Below, piece by piece: positions 34,933-42,795 of a stretch of DNA of 64,000 bases. Below the pieces are notes generated by a model. The model was not told the DNA's origin, made no database searches, and was given only the letters and a program-made list of their open reading frames with translations. Source of the stretch: Phocaeicola salanitronis DSM 18170 (GTDB lineage Bacteria; Bacteroidota; Bacteroidia; Bacteroidales; Bacteroidaceae); assembly GCF_000190575.1 (NCBI RefSeq), contig NC_015164.1:1116001-1180000 (forward strand). The letters are read 5' to 3'. The position numbers and the translations under genes are program-made. Each line of letters opens with the position of its first letter. Position 1 is the stretch's first letter.

Positions 34933-37140
34933 TCAATCAAATTCGATGTCATTGTAGCGGACAATCCAAGGTACTATACGAACTTGAACATCCAATGCAG
35001 CCTCTTTTGATTCATTATCTGTTCCAGGAGTCGGATCTACATACGGATCACCTATTTGGTCAATCTTAGTTACAGCCAATGAATAGATGTTGTTACGCAT
35101 AATAGCGAATTCCATATTGCCCAATACATTTGGATCGCCATTATCGAAATGCTTGATTTCGGTTGTATAATAATAGCAAATGTTACTATTATACAATTCG
35201 ATGCCCGCAGCTTCCAATTCGGTCCTTGTTGATTGATCTGACAAGTCCTTAAGTGCATCTATTGTAGGATAAGCATCTTGTATCTGTTTAATAGTTGTAA
35301 AATTATGTCCCTGATAAAGATATAACTTCTCTATTTCTTCTGAACAATTAGCATCTTTCCAAATAGTAGCGACAAAAGAAATACCTGTACTTAAACCATG
35401 AGTCTGATGTTCAATATCAGTTGAGTTTTCAAAACAGTAAGACATCAATTTACCAACAGCAGGCAACTTCGGGTCCTCCTCATAATGATCGCTTCCCGAT
35501 ACGGTACTACCATCGTTTATTAAAGACCCCATTGTCTTAAAATATTTAAGAGTTCCCTCTGATACAGTAAAACTTGCATTATCTTTACCTGCATTTGTTA
35601 TATTCAATTTTGTACTTTCACCAGAAACATCAGCCAATGTATTATAGAACCAATCGTTAGTAGTAGTACCTGCCGGGAATTGCATCTCACCATTTGCATC
35701 AGGTACAAATACGATATTGTTATTATTATCCCAATTCGGCGTCCACAAGAAGTTGGTTCCATCCAATGTTCCAAACGGACTCATAGCAGTTCCTGTAATG
35801 GTATGTCTTACATAATTCACCGTTTTCGAAAGATTTACCAAAGCATAACCTTCCAGTTTTACAAACCATTCATCGGTTTCAACCGGCGCATTTGTATTAT
35901 ATTGCAAGTCAATAGACGGATTTTGCGTATCTTGTACGAAGCAATAATCAGATGGAATTTGTTTTTCTTCATCCAATGCTGCAAATCCTTCTTCTGTTAT
36001 ATAGTCGATTTTCTTAACAATAATACATTCTGTATCAACTCCATCTACTTCTAAAGTAGTTGTCTGTGGTTGATCCGTTTGACCTTCTTCTGTCTTATAT
36101 ACTACTTTATATACACCCGAGAGTTTATCTGAACTATCATATTCTCCATAAACATCTTGACCTCTTAAATCTTTTGCCTTATTCAGCAATTTATAGTCAT
36201 ACGAACCTGCTTGGTCTGTTTTCTCCAAAGCTGCATTCAATGTGATAGCAGGTTGGTTACCTAATGTAACATTTACTTTATATACATTTTCCTTATTTGT
36301 TTCTGTAGGTGTAGTCGAACGGAAAGTGATTTTTGATAAAACACGTTCTACATCAACGCTTACACTTGCCGGATACTCAGGAGTATGATTTTGATTTATT
36401 GTAACAGTGGCTTCTGCTTTGTTAGCCATCATAAATCCTGTTGCACCACTAACTAATGCTTGATTATTACTACCTGTATATCCTACACCCATACCAATAC
36501 TGTTGGCTGCATTTACATAATTATCTTCTGTACCCCCTGCAGGTGTATAATCATAAGCTCCCGTAACAATATCATCATATAACTGACTTGCAGTCTTCGC
36601 CAAAGCTGTTCCATCAGAAATTGCAGCTACAGGATTCACAACAACCAATACTTTGTAATCACCTGTAGTTATTTCAATGGGTTCTGCATTTTTATAAATG
36701 CCACCAGTTGTTTCTTCAAAATCATTCTCTCCTGCTTCAGTAGCTCCCCCACTTGCTGCATCAAATACAGAATACAATTTTTTGAAACCTTCGTTATTAG
36801 AGCCAGTAGAAGCCGGAGCCACAACAACCAACACATTCTTTATTTGCCGTTCTGCATCTAAACCATCGCTATGGTGTCCACTGTCTTCACCATTTCCTTC
36901 ATTGACATCAGGCGTATCTGGATCATCATCCGTAGAATGGTCATCCCCATTATTATTCGCATCATCCGCAGTAGAACGGCTACTACTACTGCTATTAGCC
37001 GAGAACGAAATAGTCAGATAAGCCGGAGTACCGTCACCTATTGTGCCAGTGTTTCCGCCTTGCCCGTCGATTGCATCATCAGAGCATCCGGCAAAAGCTA
37101 TTGCCGCGAATGCCAAAGCAAAAAACTTAAATTTTCTCAT
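34933..37140 (-). CDS. Mfa1-like major fimbrial subunit
   Basis: A 735-residue lipoprotein with lipobox (AFAGC, Cys19). A long low-complexity N-terminal linker (about 45-95, rich in S, D, N, G, E) is followed by a fimbrillin domain (KNVLVVVAPAS, YKVLVVVNPVAA, VDVERVLSKITFRSTTP). The C-terminal Mfa1 region has YYYTTEIKHFDNG, MRNNIYSLAVTKIDQIGDPYVDPTPGT and ends VRIVPWIVRYNDIEFD. In this family lipid-anchored precursors are cut by a surface protease and polymerise by donor-strand exchange. At 735 residues it is longer than Porphyromonas Mfa1 (about 560). The ATG at 37140 is used; the frame upstream opens with GTG. Confidence 0.85.
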   Translation of the reverse strand: MRKFKFFALAFAAIAFAGCSDDAIDGQGGNTGTIGDGTPAYLTISFSANSSSSSRSTADDANNNGDDHSTDDDPDTPDVNEGNGEDSGHHSDGLDAERQIKNVLVVVAPASTGSNNEGFKKLYSVFDAASGGATEAGENDFEETTGGIYKNAEPIEITTGDYKVLVVVNPVAAISDGTALAKTASQLYDDIVTGAYDYTPAGGTEDNYVNAANSIGMGVGYTGSNNQALVSGATGFMMANKAEATVTINQNHTPEYPASVSVDVERVLSKITFRSTTPTETNKENVYKVNVTLGNQPAITLNAALEKTDQAGSYDYKLLNKAKDLRGQDVYGEYDSSDKLSGVYKVVYKTEEGQTDQPQTTTLEVDGVDTECIIVKKIDYITEEGFAALDEEKQIPSDYCFVQDTQNPSIDLQYNTNAPVETDEWFVKLEGYALVNLSKTVNYVRHTITGTAMSPFGTLDGTNFLWTPNWDNNNNIVFVPDANGEMQFPAGTTTNDWFYNTLADVSGESTKLNITNAGKDNASFTVSEGTLKYFKTMGSLINDGSTVSGSDHYEEDPKLPAVGKLMSYCFENSTDIEHQTHGLSTGISFVATIWKDANCSEEIEKLYLYQGHNFTTIKQIQDAYPTIDALKDLSDQSTRTELEAAGIELYNSNICYYYTTEIKHFDNGDPNVLGNMEFAIMRNNIYSLAVTKIDQIGDPYVDPTPGTDNESKEAALDVQVRIVPWIVRYNDIEFD

Positions 37141-37255
37141 AATCACATTTTACTTAAATTAATATTTTATGTTCGTTATCTCCTTTTTCCAGCTAAAGCC
37201 CCTTCAAACTTCTCCCGAAGGGGAGGCTTTACTTTCTTCGGTTTTTAAGCCCCCT

Positions 37256-38677
37256 CTACGGGAGGGGGATGGGGGAAGCCTCCAGATTTTCTTCCGCTTC
37301 ACGGATGCCTGCTTGTGCGGCACGCTCTAAGCACGGCTTCGCTTCGTCATAGCGTTCCAAGAGAATCAACGCTACGCCCCGGGCGTTATCGGTTTGCGGG
37401 CTGTTTCCTGCTTTCTCCAAGTATCGCAATGCCTGTTCCGCCTCTCTTCGCTCCAAGAGTGCGTTGGCGGCGTTCAGGTTTGCCGTTTCATCATCGGGGT
37501 ACATGCGTACCGCCACGTCGAAGACACGGTTGAAGTCCTCGCTCCCCGGTTCGTAGGTCTGCGCCACGGCAAACATCTCCTGCAGGCTCAGGTTCTGCGG
37601 ACGGGTCTTGATGATTTCTTTCGCTTCGTTTACATTAAAGCCCCGGATGGTGTAGCTCACCGTATAATCGGTGCGGCGCAACGCCGGATAGCAGTCCGCA
37701 AGCAGCGTGCGGTAGGCTTCGGGATAACGGGAACGGATGTTCCGCTCCTTTTGGTCGATGTCGCCTTCGCCGTCCATCAGGGCAAGGATGGCATCTTTGT
37801 CTGCCAGGTCGCTTTCCTCAACGTACTTGCGCAAGCCTTCCCAGTTCTCGCCGCCCGGTTCCGCGCGAAACAACTTCGCATCAATGCCGTATTCGTTTAC
37901 CAGGTATTCCTTTAAGGCATTGGTACGCCCTTCCGCCAGACGTTGGTTGGAAGCCTGGCTTCCTTCGGGCGATGCATAGCCCTTCAGCATAATTTGTGTG
38001 ATGCTGAAATCCTTGTCGGCACGGATGGTATCAATGGTGGAACGGATTTTGCGAAGTTCCGCAGCGTTGCGCCGGTAGTCGGGATGGATTTCCGTACGGT
38101 TGACCGGGAAATCGAGGAAGGCTTCCCCGCTCAACGAGCGTGCCTTGCGCGTTTCGGCTTGGGGTGTGATGTATGCCAGGCGGGGGGTAAACACCAGGTC
38201 GGCTTGTGCCAATGCAGTACGGCTGCCTTTTTCTACTTCGCCGCATCCACATGCATCTTCCGTGATAGCCAGTTCGGCACGGTCCATCCACGAGGCGTAT
38301 GGCAAGGCTATGCGGTAGTTTACCGTCTGGGCTTCTTCCTTCTTATGACGGACGATGCTGTAAGGTTGTTCCGTATAGAGCGATTCTTCGTTCCGTTGGT
38401 AATAAATGTAACGCCTGCGCCCCATAACCTCTACGGCAGGAAGCCATTTCCACTCTTCGCCTGCATAGAACAGGGGAGCCACCACGACCGAACGGTTCCT
38501 CCCGACTTCCATGCCTGAAAGGTCGATATCCATGGCAATCACCACGCTGTCACGTTCCTTGCTGATTTCCACATCGCGCACCGTGGCGCCGCTCGTCAGA
38601 CGTTGCACGCCCGCATCGGCAAACGCCGAAGAAGCTGCCAGCAAAGACATTACGCTATATAAACAGATTGTTTTCAT
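37256..38677 (-). CDS. DUF3868 protein with OmpA-like and TPR regions
   Basis: A 473-residue exported protein (signal peptide 1-20). The N-terminal ~160 residues match the DUF3868 pattern (VVIAMDIDLSG, RRRYIYYQRNEESLY, YRIALPYASWMDRAEL). Next is an OmpA/MotB-like segment (LKGYASPEGSQASNQRLAEGRTNAL, residues ~235-260) and a helical C-terminal region with TPR-like repeats (NLNAANALLERREAEQALRYLEKAG). DUF3868 genes pair with DUF3575 genes at the head of Bacteroides fimbrial loci; a peptidoglycan-linked assembly or anchoring role is inferred. It is 18 nt after the DUF3575 gene. Confidence 0.85.
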   Translation of the reverse strand: MKTICLYSVMSLLAASSAFADAGVQRLTSGATVRDVEISKERDSVVIAMDIDLSGMEVGRNRSVVVAPLFYAGEEWKWLPAVEVMGRRRYIYYQRNEESLYTEQPYSIVRHKKEEAQTVNYRIALPYASWMDRAELAITEDACGCGEVEKGSRTALAQADLVFTPRLAYITPQAETRKARSLSGEAFLDFPVNRTEIHPDYRRNAAELRKIRSTIDTIRADKDFSITQIMLKGYASPEGSQASNQRLAEGRTNALKEYLVNEYGIDAKLFRAEPGGENWEGLRKYVEESDLADKDAILALMDGEGDIDQKERNIRSRYPEAYRTLLADCYPALRRTDYTVSYTIRGFNVNEAKEIIKTRPQNLSLQEMFAVAQTYEPGSEDFNRVFDVAVRMYPDDETANLNAANALLERREAEQALRYLEKAGNSPQTDNARGVALILLERYDEAKPCLERAAQAGIREAEENLEASPIPLP

Positions 38678-38695
38678 CGTTCTCCTCCTCCCTTA

Positions 38696-39271
38696 TTAGA
38701 ATACATAAATCAGGTTGATTGCCGCTTTGGTAGGTCCGAAATAGTGGTGCGGCTCGTTATCTTCCAGCTTGTCGCCGCACGTAGCGCACTCGTACTTGTC
38801 GGCTTGCGAATAGACGTAACCGATTCCGATTTCCGCTTCAATGCTCCAGTGCTTCGAAAGCAGCCATTGGTATCCGTAGGCAACGCCCACTCCCAACATC
38901 CAGCCTTCGAACCGGTGTTCCTGCAGTTCTCCGAAGTCGGTGCCCAAGAACTTAAAGTCCGTATCCCAGTTGCCCATGTTGTAGATGCCTCCCAAGAGGT
39001 GTGCACCGACGAAATGTCCGTTGAACGCCTCGCAGAACCAGTAGCGGGCTTCGGGCTGAAAGGAAAGCTGCCTCCATTTCTTGTTGTCTGAGAAATTCCA
39101 AGGATTCCAGTTTGCAGACACGTCAAGCGTCCACTTCGGCGCGAGCCTTGTCTCAAAACCAAGGTTCATCGTCGTTGTAGCGTCATAAAACAAATTGGTC
39201 TTCACCGCCCAATCCTGTGCCGAAACCGATACCCCTATGCAGCATAAGAGGATAAATAACAAACGTTTCAT
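38696..39271 (-). CDS. DUF3575 outer-membrane protein, first gene of the fimbrial operon
   Basis: A 191-residue protein with signal peptide (KRLLFILLCCIGVSVSAQ) and the pattern of an 8-stranded outer-membrane barrel: WAVKTNLFYDATTTMNLGFE, PKWTLDVSANWNPW, ARYWFCEAFNGHFVGAHLLGG and a C-terminal aromatic residue (NLIYVF). This is the DUF3575 family, regularly found beside DUF3868 and Mfa/FimA genes. The ATG at 39271 begins the signal peptide. A -7 box (TATGTTTG, minus strand) is at 39337-39344 with a second at 39416-39423. Confidence 0.85.
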   Translation of the reverse strand: MKRLLFILLCCIGVSVSAQDWAVKTNLFYDATTTMNLGFETRLAPKWTLDVSANWNPWNFSDNKKWRQLSFQPEARYWFCEAFNGHFVGAHLLGGIYNMGNWDTDFKFLGTDFGELQEHRFEGWMLGVGVAYGYQWLLSKHWSIEAEIGIGYVYSQADKYECATCGDKLEDNEPHHYFGPTKAAINLIYVF

Positions 39272-39336
39272 AGCATATTGATTGTTTTTTGCTGCCTGAG
39301 CAGCCTCACATTTCACTTAATTTAGTATCTTTGCCG

Positions 39337-39344
39337 CAAACATA
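39337..39344 (-). promoter_or_regulatory. fimbrial operon -7 box, proximal
   Basis: TATGTTTG on the minus strand, 65 nt before the DUF3575 ATG. It is part of a repeated gcaaacata..tatataa segment. Confidence 0.5.
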
Positions 39345-39415
39345 GATATATAATTAAGGAGTGTTTGCAACAAGTCTCTATTCTCTACTTAACTATAATC
39401 TGCTGCAAACATATA

Positions 39416-39423
39416 TAATAAAT
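39416..39423 (-). promoter_or_regulatory. fimbrial operon -7 box, distal
   Basis: A second TATGTTTG on the minus strand, 79 nt upstream of the first within a similar sequence. Confidence 0.4.
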
Positions 39424-39550
39424 TTTACATAAACAAATAGCTTAGTTGTTTTTTTCAAAAAAATGAAATAATACCTTCAGAAGGCTATCCTTCCAACCGC
39501 AACCCGTTCCGGTCACACCTTATTGTATTATGCTATCCGCAAACAGCCTA

Positions 39551-39632
39551 TGTAGGGGCGTATCGCATACGCCCGAATGCGCCCAACTTATCCATGCAGA
39601 TGTTTCCAGGGCGTATGCGATACGCCCCTACA
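39551..39632. repeat. TGTAGGGGC-type inverted repeat, perfect 24-bp arms
   Basis: Arms at 39551-39574 and 39609-39632 are exact complements (tgtaggggcgtatcgcatac..) with a 34-nt loop. It lies in the ~1-kb non-coding gap 39272-40270, together with fimbrial promoters, a MITE (39664) and a cacagag repeat (40095). No gene is evident in the gap. Confidence 0.8.
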
Positions 39633-39663
39633 GTTCATTGAATGGAATGCGGATATTCAATTT

Positions 39664-39857
39664 AGAAGCTGTTTTGAATTTATCGTGCGCTGATTTGGGA
39701 TGAGTTTTTGAGGCATTTTCGCTTCTGTGATGAGGAAGATAGCGGGCTATCTGACGAAGAACAGGAGCGAAAAGGACCAAAAAATCGCCCAAAGCACACA
39801 CGAAAACGAACACATCAAGCCAAGAAAAACTTTTTGGAGAAATTCAAAACAGCTTCT
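39664..39857. mobile_element. MITE-like element, copy A (194 bp)
   Basis: Terminal inverted repeats aGAAGCTGTTTTGAATTT are flanked by TTA on both sides (3-bp target duplication). The sequence is a near-exact reverse complement of 48581-48774 with identical length. It has no coding capacity. The TNA-type duplication suggests mobilisation by an IS5-group transposase (inference). Confidence 0.8.
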
Positions 39858-40094
39858 TATATAGACGGGAGACATAGGGTAATCTGAAGAAGCAGTTATG
39901 TTGCTACGCGCAACGCATATAGGTGCATCCGCTGTAAGATTATTAATCTTCAGGCTGCAAGATTATTAATCTTACAAGCGGAAGATTATTAATCTTACAC
40001 GCAACGCACTTATCTGTCAGTATAAGACAAGGCAAAATAGGTTAGCCATATATACCATACGCGGTACAGATTTTGTACATTTTAATGGAACATG

Positions 40095-40163
40095 ATTTCA
40101 GCACGGAGTACACAGAGGAAAAATTTAAAAGACTCTGTGTGCCTCTGTGTACTTCGTGGTGAT
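40095..40163. repeat. intergenic inverted repeat (cacagag family)
   Basis: Imperfect arms cacggagtacacagagg and cctctgtgtacttcgtgg with an A-rich loop containing agactctgtg. Confidence 0.65.
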
Positions 40164-40204
40164 AAATACACAATCGCATACCGCACAAAGTATAAAAGCG
40201 TATC

Positions 40205-40248
40205 AAAAAAATAGCCCCGGTCAGGCATCTTCCTAACCGGGGCTTTTA
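40205..40248 (-). terminator. terminator of the rpsF-rpsR-rplI operon
   Basis: Hairpin AGCCCCGGTcAGG / CCTaACCGGGGCT, then a run of U on the minus strand, 26 nt after rplI. Confidence 0.88.
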
Positions 40249-40270
40249 TCAAGTATTTACAGATAACAAA

Positions 40271-40720
40271 TTAAGCTTCTTCGGCTACTACTTCGAAAGG
40301 AATTTCAACAGCTACTTCCTTATGAAGTTTTACAAGTGCAGTGTAGTGACCAACTTCTTTAACTTGACCCTTAACAAGGATAATCTTACGATCGATGTTA
40401 TGACCCAATTTAGCCAATTCATCTGCAATCTGAATATTGCTTACAGAACCGTAAACAACACCCGTAGCACTTACCTTAGTCGGGATAGTCAACGAAATGC
40501 CTTTCAACGACTCTGCAACAGCTTCAGCGTCTTTCTTAATCTTTTCCAATTTATGAGCGCGTTGCTTCAGTTCTTCAGCCAACATTTTTTTGGCAGCCGG
40601 TGAAGCAATGACAGCCTTACCAGTCGGAATAAGATAGTTACGACCATAACCAGACTTAACGGTTACAATATCATTCTTGTAGCCCAAGTTCGCTACGTCT
40701 TCTTTCAAAATAATTTCCAT
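40271..40720 (-). CDS. rplI: 50S ribosomal protein L9
   Basis: A 149-residue ribosomal protein with the L9 signature GYGRNYLIPTGKA near residue 24 in the N-terminal domain, a long connecting helix (MLAEELKQRAHKLEKIKKDAE) and a C-terminal domain ending VAVEIPFEVVAEEA. It is the last gene of the rpsF-rpsR-rplI operon and is followed by a strong terminator. Confidence 0.97.
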   Translation of the reverse strand: MEIILKEDVANLGYKNDIVTVKSGYGRNYLIPTGKAVIASPAAKKMLAEELKQRAHKLEKIKKDAEAVAESLKGISLTIPTKVSATGVVYGSVSNIQIADELAKLGHNIDRKIILVKGQVKEVGHYTALVKLHKEVAVEIPFEVVAEEA

Positions 40721-40737
40721 ACTTATTCCTCCTTTAT

Positions 40738-41007
40738 TTATTTCATCATATCAGTTACATAAGGCAACAAAGCCAAATGACGAGCTCTCTTCACAGCCTG
40801 CGCAATACGACGCTGAAACTTCAGAGAAGTACCGGTAATACGGCGCGGAAGAATTTTACCTTGTTCATTCAAGAATTTTTTCAAGAATTCAGGATCTTTG
40901 TAATCGATATACTTAATACCGCTTTTCTTGAAACGGCAGTATTTCTTCTTTTTAACATCGACTGAGGGCGGAGTTAAATATCTGATTTCTGATTGTTGTT
41001 GTGCCAT
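40738..41007 (-). CDS. rpsR: 30S ribosomal protein S18
   Basis: An 89-residue basic protein. The S18 core [29 protein letters not shown] and the C-terminal [19 protein letters not shown] are intact. It sits between rpsF (2 nt) and rplI (17 nt) in the classic order. Confidence 0.97.
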   Translation of the reverse strand: MAQQQSEIRYLTPPSVDVKKKKYCRFKKSGIKYIDYKDPEFLKKFLNEQGKILPRRITGTSLKFQRRIAQAVKRARHLALLPYVTDMMK

Positions 41008-41009
41008 AA

Positions 41010-41357
41010 TTAATTTTCCTCCTTTTTAGTTGATTTTAAACTTCTTCTCTTTGCAGCGTATTCTGCAGCATACTTATCCATTCTGAAAGTCAAGAAACGG
41101 ATGACACGTTCATCCCGGCGATAATTGATTTCCAACTTTGAGATAACAGACGGATCTGCCTTAAACTCAAGCAGCTGATAGAAACCCGTAGATTTCTTTT
41201 GGATTGGATAAGCCAATTTCTTTAATCCCCAGTTTTCTTCGTTGATGATTTCAGCGCCTTCCTGTGTCAGGATGGTTTTGAACTTCTCTACCGCTTCCTT
41301 CATCTGTACGTCAGACAAAACGGGAGTTAAAATGAAAACGGTTTCGTATTGATTCAT
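41010..41357 (-). CDS. rpsF: 30S ribosomal protein S6
   Basis: A 115-residue protein of the S6 fold: N-terminal [13 protein letters not shown], the central [25 protein letters not shown] and the DERVIRFLT block. S6 binds S18 on the 30S platform. First gene of the operon, with a full Bacteroides promoter upstream (41407-41437). Confidence 0.97.
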   Translation of the reverse strand: MNQYETVFILTPVLSDVQMKEAVEKFKTILTQEGAEIINEENWGLKKLAYPIQKKSTGFYQLLEFKADPSVISKLEINYRRDERVIRFLTFRMDKYAAEYAAKRRSLKSTKKEEN

Positions 41358-41406
41358 ACTATTCGTTAATTAAATTATTAATAATAAATTTTTTAATTGC
41401 GGCGCA

Positions 41407-41437
41407 AAGATACTACTTTTTCTCTAACCTACAAAGA
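41407..41437 (-). promoter_or_regulatory. rpsF operon promoter
   Basis: On the minus strand a -33 TTTG and a -7 TATCTTTG are separated by 19 nt, the canonical Bacteroides spacing. This is the best promoter in the window. Confidence 0.75.
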
Positions 41438-41530
41438 GATACAAAGTTTTTTGTGTAAAGAGCATCGCAATAAATGTATTTTAACTGCAGCAAACGTCTC
41501 CAACTACCCTCGGACATCCCCCAAACAATT

Positions 41531-41561
41531 ATAGTCAATCAGAAATGAATTGCGAAAAATC
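41531..41561 (+). repeat. 31-nt dispersed motif, copy 2
   Basis: 28/31 identity with 11464-11494, in the same orientation, directly before the inverted repeat at 41564. Confidence 0.5.
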
Positions 41562-41563
41562 AT

Positions 41564-41706
41564 TTGTCATGCTGAGTGCCTATTTCCTGCGGAAAACCCA
41601 TTCGATTATGACAAATTGTAAATTCGTCATTGGTAACGAAGTGAAGCATCTCGGATGCGCCCACGTGGATGTACACGAGATCCTTCACGTCCGTTCAGGA
41701 TGACAA
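41564..41706. repeat. large inverted repeat (tgtcatgctga family)
   Basis: The ends ttgtcatgctga and ttcaggatgaca face each other. Inner arms gaagcatctcggatg and gagatccttcac also pair. It occupies a large part of the 494-nt gap 41358-41851. Confidence 0.6.
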
Positions 41707-41851
41707 TACATCAAGATTTTTTCGCAAACCAATTTTATTTTACTATAAATTGAACCGATTATTAAATTTTTCATCAAATAATTTCCATAATACAAGAATT
41801 ATACTTTAATTTGTATTTAAAAGATAAACCGTTAAATAAAAGAAGACACAC

Positions 41852-42028
41852 ATGAAAAGCTTATTAAAAAACTTAGGACTGATATTAGTCGTTCTTGGAG
41901 CAGTAATTTTAATTGTCTGCTATGCCTCAGGCAATGTAAATAACAATGGTATTTTAGGAGGCTCGCTCTTTTTAATTGTCATTGGATTAATATCATACAT
42001 TATCTTAAACAAACGCATTACAGACTAA
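41852..42028 (+). CDS. 58-aa two-helix membrane protein
   Basis: An ATG at 41852 opens a 58-residue frame: a basic N-terminus (MKSLLKNLG), helix 1 (LILVVLGAVILIVCYA), a short Asn/Gly loop (GNVNNNG), helix 2 (GGSLFLIVIGLISYII) and a basic tail NKRITD. Both ends are positive, so a hairpin with cytoplasmic termini is likely. The coding frame ends just before a bidirectional terminator (42051-42087), which supports a real gene. I recall similar small proteins in other Bacteroides but no assigned function. Confidence 0.75.
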   Translation: MKSLLKNLGLILVVLGAVILIVCYASGNVNNNGILGGSLFLIVIGLISYIILNKRITD

Positions 42029-42050
42029 AGGAAACTAAAAACAAAGGCAT

Positions 42051-42087
42051 AAAAAAGCCTGAACCGATTCGGATTCAGGCTTTTTTT
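42051..42087. terminator. bidirectional terminator
   Basis: AAAAAAGCCTGAA and its complement TTCAGGCTTTTTT flank a 10-nt loop. It serves both the 58-aa gene and rprY. Confidence 0.92.
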
Positions 42088-42094
42088 ATGATTA

Positions 42095-42793
42095 TCAATC
42101 CTGGTCGGGAGTAATCAGTTTATATCCTTTGCCATGAATATTGATAATTTCTATCGAATCATCTTCCTTCAAATGCTTACGCAGTTTCGTAATATATACA
42201 TCCATGCTTCGTGCATTGAAATAATTATCATCAATCCAAATGGTTTTCAAGGCAAAGTCGCGTTGAAGAATCTCATTGGCATGTGCACAAAGCAATCCTA
42301 ACAATTCAGATTCTTTTGTAGTTAATTTTGTCTGCTTGTCACCGATAGACAAAATCTGCTTTTGAGTGTCAAAGGTAAAACGCCCAATTTTATACATATT
42401 GCTTTCCTTATTCCGTTTGCCACGCACACGACGCAAAATGGCTTCAATACGGAAAGTCAGCTCCTCCATACTAAACGGTTTGGTAATATAATCATCCGCC
42501 CCAATCTTAAACCCTTCCAAAATATCTTCCTTCAATGTTTTTGCAGTAAGGAATATAATCGGGATTTCCGTATTGGCTTGACGGATTTCCTGAGCCAAGG
42601 TAAATCCGTCTTTCTTCGGCATCATCACATCCAACACGCACAAATCATATTTATTCTTCAAAAAAGCCTTGTATCCGGCTTCTCCATCGGGAAACAATTC
42701 AGCCGAATACCCTTTTGCCTGTAAATATTCTCTTAATAACATGCCAAGATTTTCATCATCTTCGCACAATAAAATACGCAATTTCTCGTCCAT
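42095..42793 (-). CDS. rprY: response regulator RprY
   Basis: A 232-residue OmpR/PhoB-type regulator. The receiver domain (1-~122) has the acidic pair in LCEDDEN, the phospho-acceptor D55 in VLDVMMP, the conserved Thr in FLTAKT and Lys in ITKPF. The C-terminal winged helix (~135-230) ends NIHGKGYKLI. Sequence and pairing match RprY of Bacteroides fragilis, a two-component regulator first found through effects on tetracycline-related outer-membrane phenotypes. It is 2 nt downstream of rprX and ends at the bidirectional terminator. Confidence 0.9.
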   Translation of the reverse strand: MDEKLRILLCEDDENLGMLLREYLQAKGYSAELFPDGEAGYKAFLKNKYDLCVLDVMMPKKDGFTLAQEIRQANTEIPIIFLTAKTLKEDILEGFKIGADDYITKPFSMEELTFRIEAILRRVRGKRNKESNMYKIGRFTFDTQKQILSIGDKQTKLTTKESELLGLLCAHANEILQRDFALKTIWIDDNYFNARSMDVYITKLRKHLKEDDSIEIINIHGKGYKLITPDQD

Positions 42794-42795
42794 TT

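Noticed and set aside
38696..40270. Invertible promoter with recombinase sites before the fimbrial operon
   Set aside because: The 24-bp inverted arms at 39551-39632 enclose only 34 nt with no promoter box, and no invertase gene is near. The direct repeats at 39336/39415 are not inverted.
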